Numbered from the stretch's first letter, positions 27,076-37,175 are shown. The stretch: DNA of 64,000 nucleotides from Planomonospora_B alba (GCF_039534085.1 NZ_BAAAUT010000015.1:75182-139181), one strand, 5' to 3'. Numbers and translations: made by a program. The notes: generated from the letters alone by a model not told the origin.

Positions 27076-27549
27076 GTGGAGTTGGACCGGCTGGATCGCG
27101 ACATCATCGGGGCGCTCGTCGAGGACGCCCGCGCCACCTACGCGGAGATCGGGCAGCGGGTGGGCCTGTCGGCCTCGGCGGTGAAACGGCGGGTGGACCG
27201 GCTGCGCGAGACCGGGGCGATCACGGGCTTCACCGCGCGGGTGGAGCCCGCGGCGCTCGGCTGGACCACCGAGGCGTACGTCGAGCTGTTCTGCGCGGGC
27301 AAGACCTCCCCGGCGGAGATCGGGGTGGCGGTGGCCCGGCATCCCGAGGTGGTCTCGGCGTGCACGATCACCGGTGAGGCCGACGCGCTGCTGCACATCC
27401 GGGCGACCGACGTGCGCCACGTGGAGCGGGTGATCGAGCGCATCGCCGCCGAGCCGTTCGTGGTGCGGACCAAGAGCTCCATCGTGCTCTCCCGGCTGGT
27501 CGACGCCCCCGCGGGGAGCACGCGCAACGGATCCCCCTTCCTGGCCTGA
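27076..27549 (+). CDS. Lrp/AsnC-family transcriptional regulator
   Basis: A 157-residue feast/famine regulator. GTG 27076 gives VELDRLDRDIIGALVEDARATYAEIG, the usual N-terminus; GTG 27061 is an alternative. The helix-turn-helix is TYAEIGQRVGLSASAVKRRVDRL, and the RAM ligand-binding domain follows (YVELFCAGKTSPAEIGVAVARHPEVVSACTITGEADALLHIRATD). Such proteins sense amino acids. The position in front of dimethylargininase and ornithine aminotransferase genes suggests it controls arginine/ornithine catabolism. Confidence 0.93.
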   Translation: MELDRLDRDIIGALVEDARATYAEIGQRVGLSASAVKRRVDRLRETGAITGFTARVEPAALGWTTEAYVELFCAGKTSPAEIGVAVARHPEVVSACTITGEADALLHIRATDVRHVERVIERIAAEPFVVRTKSSIVLSRLVDAPAGSTRNGSPFLA

Positions 27550-27589
27550 AGGACGCAAGAAAACCGCGCCGGTGCGCATGACAACCACC

Positions 27590-27618
27590 TTGGCCTGCGC
27601 GAACGCCGTTCCTAGTCT
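27590..27618 (+). promoter_or_regulatory. Probable promoter for the dimethylargininase-rocD unit
   Basis: TTGGCC (27590-27595) and TAGTCT (27613-27618) with 17-bp spacing, 57 bp before the dimethylargininase ATG. The likely regulator is the Lrp-type protein encoded just upstream. Confidence 0.4.
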
Positions 27619-27674
27619 GTTGCCGTCCACGATCCGACGTCCTCCACAGGGGGTGCGCCATCACAGCGAGCAGC

Positions 27675-28562
27675 ATGACCACCGGGATCCCGGGACGGGA
27701 GAGCCGCCCGTCCGCCGCCGTCCCGTCCACCGCCACCGCGCCGCGGCCGGCGGCGGACGGGCGGAGAACGACGAAGCACTTCCTCATGTGCCGGCCCGAG
27801 CACTTCACGGTCGAGTACGCGATCAACCCGTGGATGGATCCCGCGGCGGGGGCCGACCGCGAGAAGGCGATCCGGCAGTGGGAGGAGCTCAGGAGCGCCT
27901 ACGAGGGCCTCGGTCACCGGGTCAGCCTGATCGAGCCGGTGGAGGGGCTGCCGGACATGGTCTTCGCCGCCAACGGCGCGCTGGTCGTGGAGGGCCGGGT
28001 GTACGGCGCGCGCTTCAAGCACGCCGAGCGGGCGGCCGAGGGCCCGGCCTACCTGGAGTGGTTCGTCCGCAACGGGTTCGACCGGGTGCACGAGCCGGCC
28101 TTCACCAACGAGGGCGAGGGCGACTTCCTCACCCTCGACCACGTCATCCTGGCCGGGACCGGCTTCCGCACCGATCTGGCCGCGCACTCGGAGGCGCAGG
28201 AGTTCCTCGGCCGCCCGGTCGTGACGCTGCGGCTGGTGGACCCCCGTTTCTACCACCTGGACACCGCACTCTTCCCGCTAAACGGACATAACGTTGCATA
28301 CTTCCCAGGAGCCTTCTCTCCGGGGAGCCAGGAGGTACTGCGCCGCCTCTTCCCCCACGCCCTCATCGCAGACGAGGACGACGCGGTCGTACTGGGCCTC
28401 AACGCGGTCAGCGACGGCACCCACGTGGTGGTCAACGCCGAGGCGACCGGGCTGCGGCGCACGCTCGAACGTGAGGGCTTCGAGGTCGTCCCCGTCGACA
28501 TGTCCGAGCTGCGCAAGGCCGGCGGCGGCCCGAAGTGCTGCACGCTGGAGATCCGGGGATGA
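27675..28562 (+). CDS. ddaH: Dimethylarginine dimethylaminohydrolase-like amidinotransferase
   Basis: A 295-residue guanidino-group-modifying enzyme. The first 33 residues are disordered-looking; the fold begins KHFLMCRPEHFTVEYAINPWM. Active-site elements are DMVFAANGALV near residue 96, FTNEGEGDF near residue 155, the catalytic His in FYHLDTALFPL near residue 194, and the nucleophilic Cys at 288 or 289 in GGGPKCCTLEI. DDAH enzymes hydrolyse methylarginines or arginine-like compounds to citrulline. Linkage with rocD suggests arginine/ornithine breakdown. The ribosome-binding site is weak: an AGGGGG lies about 20 bases upstream. Confidence 0.9.
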   Translation: MTTGIPGRESRPSAAVPSTATAPRPAADGRRTTKHFLMCRPEHFTVEYAINPWMDPAAGADREKAIRQWEELRSAYEGLGHRVSLIEPVEGLPDMVFAANGALVVEGRVYGARFKHAERAAEGPAYLEWFVRNGFDRVHEPAFTNEGEGDFLTLDHVILAGTGFRTDLAAHSEAQEFLGRPVVTLRLVDPRFYHLDTALFPLNGHNVAYFPGAFSPGSQEVLRRLFPHALIADEDDAVVLGLNAVSDGTHVVVNAEATGLRRTLEREGFEVVPVDMSELRKAGGGPKCCTLEIRG

Positions 28563-28608
28563 ACGCGGGACGGCAAGGTTGCGAACCACGGAAGACGGTG
28601 ACACACGC

Positions 28609-29820
28609 ATGACCAGCACGGCCGAGCTCATCGAGCTCAGCGAGCGCCGCAGCGCGCACAACTACCACCCGCTCCCCGTGGTGATCCGCGAGGCGCAGGG
28701 CGCCTGGGTCACCGACGTCGAGGGGCGGCGGTTCCTGGACTGCCTGTCCGGCTACTCGTCGCTGAACTTCGGCCACGGCAACCCGAAGATCATCGAGGCC
28801 GCCCGGGAGCAGCTCGGCAGGCTCACCCTGACCAGCCGCGCCTTCTTCCACGACCAGTTCGCCGCCTTCGTCTCCGGTCTGGGCGATCTCACCGGCAAGG
28901 AGATGGTCCTGCCGATGAACACCGGCGCCGAGGCCGTGGAGACCGCCATCAAGACGGCCCGCAAGTGGGGCTACGAGGTCAAGGGCGTCGCCCCCGGCCA
29001 GGCGAACATCATCGTCATGGAGGACAACTTCCACGGCCGCACCACGACGATCGTCAGCTTCTCCACCGACCCCGACGCCCACGAGGGCTACGGCCCCTAC
29101 ACGCCCGGCTTCAAGATCGTGAAGTACGGCTCGGTGGAGGCGATCCGCGAGGCCGTCGACGAGAACACCGTCGCGGTGCTGCTGGAGCCCATCCAGGGCG
29201 AGGCGGGCGTGCTCGTGCCGCCGGACGGCTACCTCACGCAGGTCCGCCAGCTGTGCACCGAGAACAACGTGCTGATGATCGCCGACGAGATCCAGTCCGG
29301 GCTCGGCCGCACCGGCGACACCTTCGCCTGCGACCACGAGGGCGTCGTCCCCGACATCTACGTGCTCGGCAAGGCCCTGGGCGGCGGCGTCGTCCCGGTC
29401 TCGGCCATCGCGGCCGACACCGACGTCCTCGGCGTGATCAGGCCGGGCCAGCACGGCTCGACCTTCGGCGGCAACCCGCTCGCCTGCGCGGTGGCCCGCG
29501 CGGTCATCGAGCTCCTGGGCACCGGGGAGTACCAGGCGCGGGCCAGGGAGCTGGGCGCCCTGCTGCACGGGCGGCTGACCGGCCTGGTCGGCCGCGGCGT
29601 GGTGGCCGTACGCGGGCGGGGCCTGTGGGCGGGCGTGGACATCGACCCGTCCCTCGGCACCGGCCGGGAGCTCTCCGAGGCGCTGATGCGCCGGGGTGTG
29701 CTCGCCAAGGACACCCACGGCTCCACCATCCGGCTCGCCCCGCCGATCGTCATCTCCGAAGAGGACCTGCTGTGGGCCGTCGACCAGCTGGCCGGCGCGC
29801 TGGAGGACCTCGCCCGCTGA
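28609..29820 (+). CDS. rocD: Ornithine aminotransferase
   Basis: A 403-residue class III PLP-dependent aminotransferase converting ornithine and 2-oxoglutarate into glutamate semialdehyde and glutamate. It begins MTSTAELIELSERRSAHNYHPLPVV, typical of RocD. NTGAEAVETAIKTARKW binds the cofactor phosphate, ADEIQSGLGRTG carries the PLP-ring Asp, and Lys255 in YVLGKALGGG forms the Schiff base. It lies 46 bp after the dimethylargininase gene, probably in one transcript ending at the hairpin at 29844. Confidence 0.96.
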   Translation: MTSTAELIELSERRSAHNYHPLPVVIREAQGAWVTDVEGRRFLDCLSGYSSLNFGHGNPKIIEAAREQLGRLTLTSRAFFHDQFAAFVSGLGDLTGKEMVLPMNTGAEAVETAIKTARKWGYEVKGVAPGQANIIVMEDNFHGRTTTIVSFSTDPDAHEGYGPYTPGFKIVKYGSVEAIREAVDENTVAVLLEPIQGEAGVLVPPDGYLTQVRQLCTENNVLMIADEIQSGLGRTGDTFACDHEGVVPDIYVLGKALGGGVVPVSAIAADTDVLGVIRPGQHGSTFGGNPLACAVARAVIELLGTGEYQARARELGALLHGRLTGLVGRGVVAVRGRGLWAGVDIDPSLGTGRELSEALMRRGVLAKDTHGSTIRLAPPIVISEEDLLWAVDQLAGALEDLAR

Positions 29821-29843
29821 TCCCGTCTCCCGGCCCGGCCGCT

Positions 29844-29865
29844 GGCGCCCCTCCGGAGGGGCGCC
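29844..29865. terminator. Bidirectional terminator palindrome
   Basis: A 22-bp perfect palindrome (GGCGCCCCTCC and its complement) between the convergent rocD and PhoD-like genes. Confidence 0.6.
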
Positions 29866-29872
29866 GGCGGCC

Positions 29873-31429
29873 TCAGGCCGTGAGCCGCATCTCGGCCATC
29901 TCGGTGAGGCCGCCGGCCGCGGTGGCGGTGTCCCAGCGGGCCGAAGGCGTCTCGTCCAGGGTGAGCGTGGCGACGGCGTTGGAGAACCACGGCCCGTCGG
30001 TGATCCGCCACCGGATCGGGGGCCGGGGCACCCGCGCCAGCCGGGCGAGCCCGCCGCCGACCAGGGTCGCGACGCCGAACTGGGCGACGATGTTGGCCAG
30101 GCGGAGCGTGCGGCTGAGCGGGTTGCGGATCGGTGAGCAGACGAGCTGGTGGATCGGGTGCCGCCGGACCTTCGCCGCGTAGGAGTAGTGCACGTCGCCG
30201 GAGAGGATGATCACCGGCTTGCCCGTCGCGACCAGCAGCCGGGCCAGGTCCTCGAAGGAGCGCCGGAAGGCCGACCAGTGCTCCAGGTCGATGCCCTGGC
30301 GCAGCAGCTCGGACAGCCGGGCGACCCCCTTGCCCCACGCTCCCTGGGCCAGGACCTCGTTCCACGTCTGCACGTGGTGGATGCCCGCCGGGAGCAGGAA
30401 CGGGACCGACGATCCGATCACGAAGCGCTCGGCGCCGCCCCGCTCCAGCTGCTCGGTGAGCCACTCCCACTCGACCGGGTCGATCATGCGCCGGTCGCCG
30501 GGAGTGAGCCGGCGGGCGCAGCGGGTGTCGAGCATGATCAGCCGGGTGGAGCCCAGGTCGCGGGCGTAGCTCCACCTGCTGTCGGAGGGGACGGCGTCGG
30601 CGTGCTCGGCGAACGCGTCGAGGATCTGCGCCCCGTCCCCCTCCGCGGCGCACAGCTTGGCGAGCAGGCCGTCGGCCTCGCGCTCGGCCGGCGACAGGTT
30701 GCCCAGGTGCTGGTAGACCCAGTAGGCGCCCAGCCCCGCGACCACCCGGCGCGGCCACCACTCCACCTCGGCCATCTTCGCCCGCCAGTCCGCCGAGGTG
30801 TTCCAGTCGTCGCGCAGGTCGTGGTCGTCGAAGATCATCGCACTGGGCACGGTGGAGAGCAGCCAGCGGATCTCCGGCTCGGTCCAGGCGACCCGGTACA
30901 GCTCGGCGTACTCCTCGAAGTCGGCGATCTCCTTCTTCGGCTCGCTGTCGCGGCGGGCGGCGATGAACTCCAGCATCTCCGCGGACGGCTCGTCGGCGTA
31001 GACCTGGTCTCCGAGGAGGAGCAGCAGGTCGGGCCAGTCCTCCTCGGCCGTCTCCTTCAGGCTCATGCCGTACGAGCGCAGCACGTCCACCCCGTGCGAG
31101 ATCGTGTGCAGCGCGTCGTGCGGCACACTGGTCCGGCAGGAGCCGAACATCACCCGCCGGGGCCCGGCGGGCCCGAGCAGCCGGATGCGGCTGGGCGGCC
31201 AGCCCGGGATCGGCCAGACGCGCTCGCCGTCGAGGCGGACCTCGTAGGCGCCGCCGCCCGCCACGTCCACGAGGGCGTAGTGATGGCCGTGCACGGTGAA
31301 CGTCCGCGCGCTCCCCCGCGCCGGTCCGGCCTCGACCGTCACCTCGCAGGGCTCGCTGGTCTCCACCCAGAGGGAGGCGCGGGTCTCGTCCACATAGCGC
31401 AGCAGCGGCCCGACCACAAGTTCCGGCAC
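29873..31429 (-). CDS. phoD: PhoD-like metallophosphoesterase
   Basis: A 518-residue alkaline phosphatase D-like protein. An N-terminal beta domain (residues 1-90) precedes the PhoD-like metallophosphatase core: MFGSCRT, LLLLGDQVYADEPS, IFDDHDLRDDWN, and IILSGDVHYSYAA, each carrying metal ligands (Asp, His, Asn). No Tat or Sec signal is present, unlike secreted PhoD, so it is probably cytoplasmic. Its substrate is likely a phosphate mono- or diester; the exact one is unknown. The start is GTG 31429 with GGGGGACGG upstream. Transcribed alone, convergent with rocD. Confidence 0.88.
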   Translation of the reverse strand: MPELVVGPLLRYVDETRASLWVETSEPCEVTVEAGPARGSARTFTVHGHHYALVDVAGGGAYEVRLDGERVWPIPGWPPSRIRLLGPAGPRRVMFGSCRTSVPHDALHTISHGVDVLRSYGMSLKETAEEDWPDLLLLLGDQVYADEPSAEMLEFIAARRDSEPKKEIADFEEYAELYRVAWTEPEIRWLLSTVPSAMIFDDHDLRDDWNTSADWRAKMAEVEWWPRRVVAGLGAYWVYQHLGNLSPAEREADGLLAKLCAAEGDGAQILDAFAEHADAVPSDSRWSYARDLGSTRLIMLDTRCARRLTPGDRRMIDPVEWEWLTEQLERGGAERFVIGSSVPFLLPAGIHHVQTWNEVLAQGAWGKGVARLSELLRQGIDLEHWSAFRRSFEDLARLLVATGKPVIILSGDVHYSYAAKVRRHPIHQLVCSPIRNPLSRTLRLANIVAQFGVATLVGGGLARLARVPRPPIRWRITDGPWFSNAVATLTLDETPSARWDTATAAGGLTEMAEMRLTA

Positions 31430-31687
31430 GTCCCGTCCCCCTCAGCCACTACACAATGGCGGATCTATGACAAGAAGCCTGCCATATCGGCGTGTTCCCC
31501 TCCCACTGCCCAAGCGGTTTGATCGGTAACAGCGGATCGGCGGACACGTGAGGGTCGTCACACGGACCGGCCACGAGAACGCAACACGGCCGTCCCCCGA
31601 TGGTGACGCTCCGTGGTTACGCTGATCCCGACCAATCACACCGGGCGGAGCAACGGCGCTCCGTCCGCCGTATGGAGGACTCCCTTC

Positions 31688-32974
<1,287 letters not shown>

Positions 32975-32986
32975 CGGCCCGTCCTC

Positions 32987-33025
32987 CCGGCCCGCCGGGC
33001 GCCTTCCCGCGTCCCGGCGGGCCGG
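32987..33025. terminator. Terminator hairpin after gdhA
   Basis: 13-bp perfect arms (32987-32999 with 33013-33025) with a 13-base loop, 12 bp after the stop. Confidence 0.6.
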
Positions 33026-33112
33026 TCCGCGTCCCGCCTCCGGTCGCCGGGGTCCGGTGAGCCGCGGTTTCGCGCGGCGCGAGCCGGCGCGAGCCGACGC
33101 GGACCGCACGGC

Positions 33113-34057
33113 TCAGGCCGCGGCGGCCAGGCGCTCGCGCCACCAGGCGATCGTGGCGGTCAGCGCCTCGTCCAGCGGGGTCGGCGCCAGGCCGAAGACC
33201 TCCTGGGAGTCGGTGGAGTCGACCACGAACGGCCGGACGAACTGGTAGCGCAGCTCCTCCAGTTCGCCGATCATGGGCGAGAAGGCGCCCGCGGCGCGCA
33301 GCAGCCAGTGGGGCATGGTCTTGACCGCCGGGGCCGGCGCGCCCGCCAGCGCGCACAGCCGCTCGGCCACGGCGCGGTAGGTCGTCGCCGGGCCCGTGGG
33401 CACGTGCCATGCCCGCCCCCACGAGCGCTCGCCGGTCCCGGCGGCCACCAGGGCCCGGGCCACGTCCGGCACGTAGGTCCAGCTGTGCGGCTGGTCGGGG
33501 TCGCCGACGTGGCGGACGGGCTTGCCTGCCAGCAGCCGCGGGACGAACCTGTCGCCCAGGTGCGACTGGTCCCGGCAACCGGGGCCGAAGAAGTCGGAGC
33601 CGCGCACCTCGGTCACCCGGACCCGCCCCGCCTCGTGCGCGGCCAGCGCGTCCCGCCACACGCGGGCCCGGACGGCGCCCTTGGCGCTGGGCGGGGTCAG
33701 CGGGTCGCTCTCCTTCATGGGCCGGTCGGGGGCGGCGTAGACGTAGAGGTTGCCGAGGATGACGTAGCCCGCACCGGCGGCCTCCGCGGCGGCCAGCATC
33801 GACGCCGCCAGCGGGGGCCATGCCTCCGCCCAGCGGTGGTAGGGCGGGTTGACGCAGTTGTAGACCGTCTCGGCCCCGGCCGCCAGGCGGGCCAGCCGCT
33901 CCCGGTCGGCCGCGTCGGCGGCCTCCTTGCGGATCCCCGGCGCCTGCGGGCCGGAGCCGGACCGGCTGACCAGGACGACCTCGTGGCCCTGCCCGGCCAG
34001 CAGCCGGGCGACGTGGGAGCCGACCTGGCCCGCTCCGACGACGACGTGCTTCCCCAT
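33113..34057 (-). CDS. NAD-dependent epimerase/dehydratase family protein
   Basis: A 314-residue short-chain Rossmann protein. The start at 34057 follows GGGAGATCGAC. The nucleotide-binding loop is VVVGAGQVGSHVARLLAGQG at residues 4-23. NLYVYAAPDRPMKE replaces the usual active-site Tyr-x-x-x-Lys region, and RGSDFFGPG and HSWTYVPDVARAL are typical of atypical SDRs related to NAD(P)-binding sugar epimerases. The substrate is unknown. It is divergent from a TetR regulator with two palindromic operators between them, so it is likely inducible. Confidence 0.88.
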   Translation of the reverse strand: MGKHVVVGAGQVGSHVARLLAGQGHEVVLVSRSGSGPQAPGIRKEAADAADRERLARLAAGAETVYNCVNPPYHRWAEAWPPLAASMLAAAEAAGAGYVILGNLYVYAAPDRPMKESDPLTPPSAKGAVRARVWRDALAAHEAGRVRVTEVRGSDFFGPGCRDQSHLGDRFVPRLLAGKPVRHVGDPDQPHSWTYVPDVARALVAAGTGERSWGRAWHVPTGPATTYRAVAERLCALAGAPAPAVKTMPHWLLRAAGAFSPMIGELEELRYQFVRPFVVDSTDSQEVFGLAPTPLDEALTATIAWWRERLAAAA

Positions 34058-34133
34058 GTCGATCTCCCTCTCAGCGGTCCCGGACGAGCCGCGCGGCGGC
34101 ACCGGGAACGGGAATGGATTGGCGTTCCGTTAC

Positions 34134-34148
34134 GAGAGCAATGCTCTC
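34134..34148. promoter_or_regulatory. TetR-type operator O1
   Basis: Perfect palindrome GAGAGCA-A-TGCTCTC, between the divergent epimerase and tetR genes. A second copy is centred 35 bp away. Confidence 0.7.
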
Positions 34149-34169
34149 TCCATGGAGCACGATTCGTCA

Positions 34170-34182
34170 AGAGCAGTGCTCT
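34170..34182. promoter_or_regulatory. TetR-type operator O2
   Basis: Perfect palindrome AGAGCA-G-TGCTCT with the same core as O1. It lies about 33 bp before the tetR ATG, near the probable tetR promoter (GATACG at about 34202). Confidence 0.7.
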
Positions 34183-34215
34183 CACTTTTATCCGGTGCTC
34201 TGATACGGTCGTCGT

Positions 34216-34914
34216 ATGAACGCAGGCCGTACAGCACGGGAACGGGTCCGGGCCGAGCTGACCCGCGAGATCACCGACATCGCCCGCAGGCAACTGGCCG
34301 TCGAGGGCGCGGCGGGACTGTCACTGCGCGCGGTGGCCAGGGAGATGGGCATGGTCTCCTCGGCGATCTACCGCTACTTCCCCTCACGGGACGACCTGCT
34401 CACCGCCTTGATCATCGACGGCTACAACGCGATCGGAGAGGCCGTGGAGGCGGCCGACGCGGCCTGCCCCCGAGAGGACCACACGGGCCGCTGGCTGGCG
34501 GTCTGCCGCGCCGTACGGGACTGGGCGCTGGCGCACCCGCACGAGTACGCCCTGCTGTACGGCTCGCCGGTGCCCGGCTACAAGGCGCCGGTGGACACCG
34601 TGGCCGCCGCGGTGCGCGACACCGTCGTCTACGGCCGGATCCTGTCCGACGCGCACCGCGCCGGGGCGCTGAACCCGCCGGACGTCTGCCCGCCGGTGCC
34701 CGCCCCGTTCGGCCGGGACGCGGCGCGGGTGCGCGAGATCATGCCCGGCGTCCCCGACGAGGTGGTCGCGCGCGCCCTGGTCGCCTGGACCGGCCTGTTC
34801 GGCTGGGTCGGCTTCGAGTTGTTCGGCCAGTTCAACGAGGTGATCCTCGACCCCGCCCCGGCCTTCGAGCACACCATGCGCTGCCACGCCGCCCTGCTGG
34901 GCCTGCCCGTCTGA
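34216..34914 (+). CDS. TetR/AcrR-family transcriptional regulator
   Basis: A 232-residue repressor. The helix-turn-helix is GAAGLSLRAVAREMGMVSSAIYRYFPSRDDLLTALI at residues 33-68. The C-terminal ligand domain (LAHPHEYALLYGSPVPGY, then VAWTGLFGWVGFELFGQFN) is the WHG/TetR_C_13-like type. It should repress itself and the divergent epimerase gene through the two AGAGCA-N-TGCTCT sites. The inducer is unknown. Confidence 0.93.
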   Translation: MNAGRTARERVRAELTREITDIARRQLAVEGAAGLSLRAVAREMGMVSSAIYRYFPSRDDLLTALIIDGYNAIGEAVEAADAACPREDHTGRWLAVCRAVRDWALAHPHEYALLYGSPVPGYKAPVDTVAAAVRDTVVYGRILSDAHRAGALNPPDVCPPVPAPFGRDAARVREIMPGVPDEVVARALVAWTGLFGWVGFELFGQFNEVILDPAPAFEHTMRCHAALLGLPV

Positions 34915-34941
34915 CCGGCCCGCCCCTCGGGGGCACGGTCG

Positions 34942-34963
34942 CCGCAGGACGCGGGTCCTGCGG
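34942..34963 (+). terminator. Terminator hairpin after tetR
   Basis: 9-bp perfect stem CCGCAGGAC / GTCCTGCGG with a GCGG loop, 28 bp after the tetR stop. Confidence 0.55.
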
Positions 34964-35003
34964 ACACGCCGGGGCGGCGGCGCCTGGCGGGTGCCCACCG
35001 GGC

Positions 35004-35030
35004 CGGACCCGGCAGGTCGTGCCGGGTCCG
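35004..35030 (-). terminator. Terminator hairpin after leuA
   Basis: 11-bp perfect stem CGGACCCGGCA / TGCCGGGTCCG with a 5-base loop, 55 bp after the leuA stop on the minus strand. Confidence 0.55.
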
Positions 35031-35085
35031 GGCGGGAGCCGTACGGGCGGCCGCCGTACGGAACCGGGAGGGAGGTCCGGGATCG

Positions 35086-36792
35086 TCAGCGGGCGGCGCG
35101 GTTGACCGCGGAGATGATCGCCTTCAGCGCGGCGGTGGTGGTGTTGCCGTCGATGCCGACGCCCCACAGCACCTCGTCGCCCACCTGGCACTCGACGTAG
35201 GAGGCGGCCTTGGCGTCGCTGCCGGCGCTCATCGCGTGCTCGGCGTAGTCCAGCACGCGCACCTGGACGCCGACCCCGGCCAGGGCGTCGCAGAAGGCGG
35301 AGATGGGGCCGTTGCCGACACCCGTGACCTCGCGGATCTCGCCCTCGACGCGCAGGTCGGCGCTGATGGCGTCCTCGCCGTCGCCGGTGGAGGAGTTGCG
35401 GTGCGCCAGCAGGCCCAGCCGGCCCCACGGGCTGGACGGGTTCGGCAGGTACTCGTCGGCGAAGACCTCCCACATCGCGGCCGGGGTGATCTCGCCGCCC
35501 TCGGCGTCGGTCCGGGCCTGGATGACGCGGGAGAACTCGATCTGCAGCCGGCGCGGCAGGTCCAGGTGGTGGTCGGCCTTCATGATGTAGGCGACGCCGC
35601 CCTTGCCGGACTGGCTGTTGACCCGGATCACGGCCTCGTAGGTGCGGCCGATGTCCTTGGGGTCGATCGGCAGGTACGGCACCTCCCAGGTGAACTCGTC
35701 CACCGGCACGCCCGCCGCGGCCGCGTCGCGCTCCAGGTGCTCGAAGCCCTTCTTGATGGCGTCCTGGTGGGAGCCGGAGAAGGCCGTGTAGACCAGCTCG
35801 CCGCCCCACGGGTGGCGCGGGTGGACCGGCAGCTGGTTGCAGTACTCGACGACCCGGCGGATCTCGTCGATGTCGGACAGGTCGATCTCCGGGTCGATCC
35901 CCTGGGAGAACAGGTTCATGCCCAGCGTCACCAGGCAGACGTTGCCGGTGCGCTCGCCGTTGCCGAACAGGCAGCCCTCGATGCGGTCGGCGCCGGCCAT
36001 GTAGCCCAGCTCGGCGGCGGCCACGGCCGTGCCGCGGTCGTTGTGCGGGTGCAGGGACAGGATGATCGAGTCGCGGTGGGCCAGGTTGCGGTGCATCCAC
36101 TCGATCTGGTCGGCGTAGACGTTCGGCGTGGCCATCTCGACCGTGGCGGGCAGGTTGATGATGACCTTGCGCTCCGGGGTCGGCTGCCACACCTCGTTGA
36201 CCGCGTCGCAGACCTCCACGGCGTACTCCAACTCGGTCCCGGTGAAGGACTCCGGCGAGTACTGGAAGCGGACGTCCACGTCGGAGGCGTCGGCCAGCTT
36301 CTTGCAGAGCTTGGCGCCCTCGACGGCGATGGCGGTGATGCCCTCGCGGTCCTGGCCGAAGACGACGCGGCGCTGCAGCGTGGAGGTCGAGTTGTACAGG
36401 TGCACGATGGCGGACTTCGCGCCCTGGATCGCCTCGAAGGTCCGCTCGATCAGCTCGGGCCGGGCCTGGGTCAGGACCTGGATCACGACGTCGTCGGGGA
36501 TCCGGCCCTCTTCGATGATCTGGCGGACGAAGTCGAAGTCGGTCTGCGAGGCGGCCGGGAAGCCGACCTCGATCTCCTTGAACCCCATCCGGACCAGCAG
36601 CTCGAACATCTTCAGCTTGCGGTGCGGGTCCATCGGGTCGATCAGCGCCTGGTTGCCGTCGCGCAGGTCCACCGCGCACCAGCGGGGCGCCTTCGTGATG
36701 ACCTTGTCCGGCCACGTGCGGTCGGTCAGCCGGACCGGCTGATAAGGGCGGTAGCGCTGGAACGGCATGGGACTGGGCTGCTGCGGATGCAT
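35086..36792 (-). CDS. leuA: 2-isopropylmalate synthase
   Basis: A 568-residue enzyme condensing acetyl-CoA with 2-oxoisovalerate, the committed step of leucine synthesis. It belongs to the LeuA2-type clade found in actinobacteria. It begins MHPQQPSPMPFQRYRPY after GAGGAG. The TIM barrel carries RWCAVDLRDGNQALIDPM near residue 40 and SLHPHNDRGTAVAAAEL near residue 245, with metal-binding His/Asp. The C-terminal regulatory domain (from about residue 430) binds leucine for feedback inhibition. Upstream lies a leader peptide with four consecutive leucine codons and a large hairpin, giving transcriptional attenuation as a second control. Confidence 0.98.
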   Translation of the reverse strand: MHPQQPSPMPFQRYRPYQPVRLTDRTWPDKVITKAPRWCAVDLRDGNQALIDPMDPHRKLKMFELLVRMGFKEIEVGFPAASQTDFDFVRQIIEEGRIPDDVVIQVLTQARPELIERTFEAIQGAKSAIVHLYNSTSTLQRRVVFGQDREGITAIAVEGAKLCKKLADASDVDVRFQYSPESFTGTELEYAVEVCDAVNEVWQPTPERKVIINLPATVEMATPNVYADQIEWMHRNLAHRDSIILSLHPHNDRGTAVAAAELGYMAGADRIEGCLFGNGERTGNVCLVTLGMNLFSQGIDPEIDLSDIDEIRRVVEYCNQLPVHPRHPWGGELVYTAFSGSHQDAIKKGFEHLERDAAAAGVPVDEFTWEVPYLPIDPKDIGRTYEAVIRVNSQSGKGGVAYIMKADHHLDLPRRLQIEFSRVIQARTDAEGGEITPAAMWEVFADEYLPNPSSPWGRLGLLAHRNSSTGDGEDAISADLRVEGEIREVTGVGNGPISAFCDALAGVGVQVRVLDYAEHAMSAGSDAKAASYVECQVGDEVLWGVGIDGNTTTAALKAIISAVNRAAR

Positions 36793-36845
36793 CTGCTCGT
36801 GCTCCTCGGCTCGAAGACTGTCGCGGCCGACACGCATGGCTCGCA

Positions 36846-36886
36846 CCGCGACGAGGGAGCCGGCCTGTTACAGGCCCTCGTCGCGG
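36846..36886 (-). promoter_or_regulatory. leuA attenuator hairpin
   Basis: A 12-bp perfect stem (CCGCGACGAGGG / CCCTCGTCGCGG; arms 36846-36857 and 36875-36886) encloses an inner 5-bp stem CCTGT-T-ACAGG. On the minus strand it begins immediately after the leucine codons of the leader peptide, and the leader stop codon lies in the loop, as expected for ribosome-mediated attenuation. Confidence 0.75.
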
Positions 36887-36924
36887 CGGCTAAGGAGAAG
36901 CAGCCCGCGCAGCACGCATAGCAC
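36868..36924 (-). CDS. leuA leader peptide (leucine-rich attenuator peptide)
   Basis: An 18-codon frame starting GTG 36924 encodes MLCVLRGLLLLSRRDEGL and stops at TAA. Seven of the 18 residues are Leu, four of them consecutive (CTG CTT CTC CTT), placed just before the hairpin. CTA and CTT codons are rare in this genome, which would make stalling sensitive to charged tRNA-Leu. Actinobacterial leuA leaders of this kind have been predicted before. The transcription start is uncertain: a TGATAAC sequence lies right before the GTG, so the start codon could be further upstream or different. Confidence 0.7.
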   Translation of the reverse strand: MLCVLRGLLLLSRRDEGL

Positions 36925-37175
36925 GTTATCAGACCGTTCTCGATGCCCGGGCGCCGGTCTCACATCCCGGGACGCCCGCTTCCCTCCGCGGACGGGCCCG
37001 GCGGGACGCGCGGCCGCCCGCTCGGTCCTCGCCCGCGCGCCCGCATACCGCCCCGGACAGCGCCTCCCGCCTGCGGCGGAGCCCGTCCCCCCGAGGGAGG
37101 CGGGACCGGCCGCCCGCCGGGTACGGGAGGCCGGTCGGATACAGTCCGAAAAGGGAGCGCCGACAGGGGGGACCC

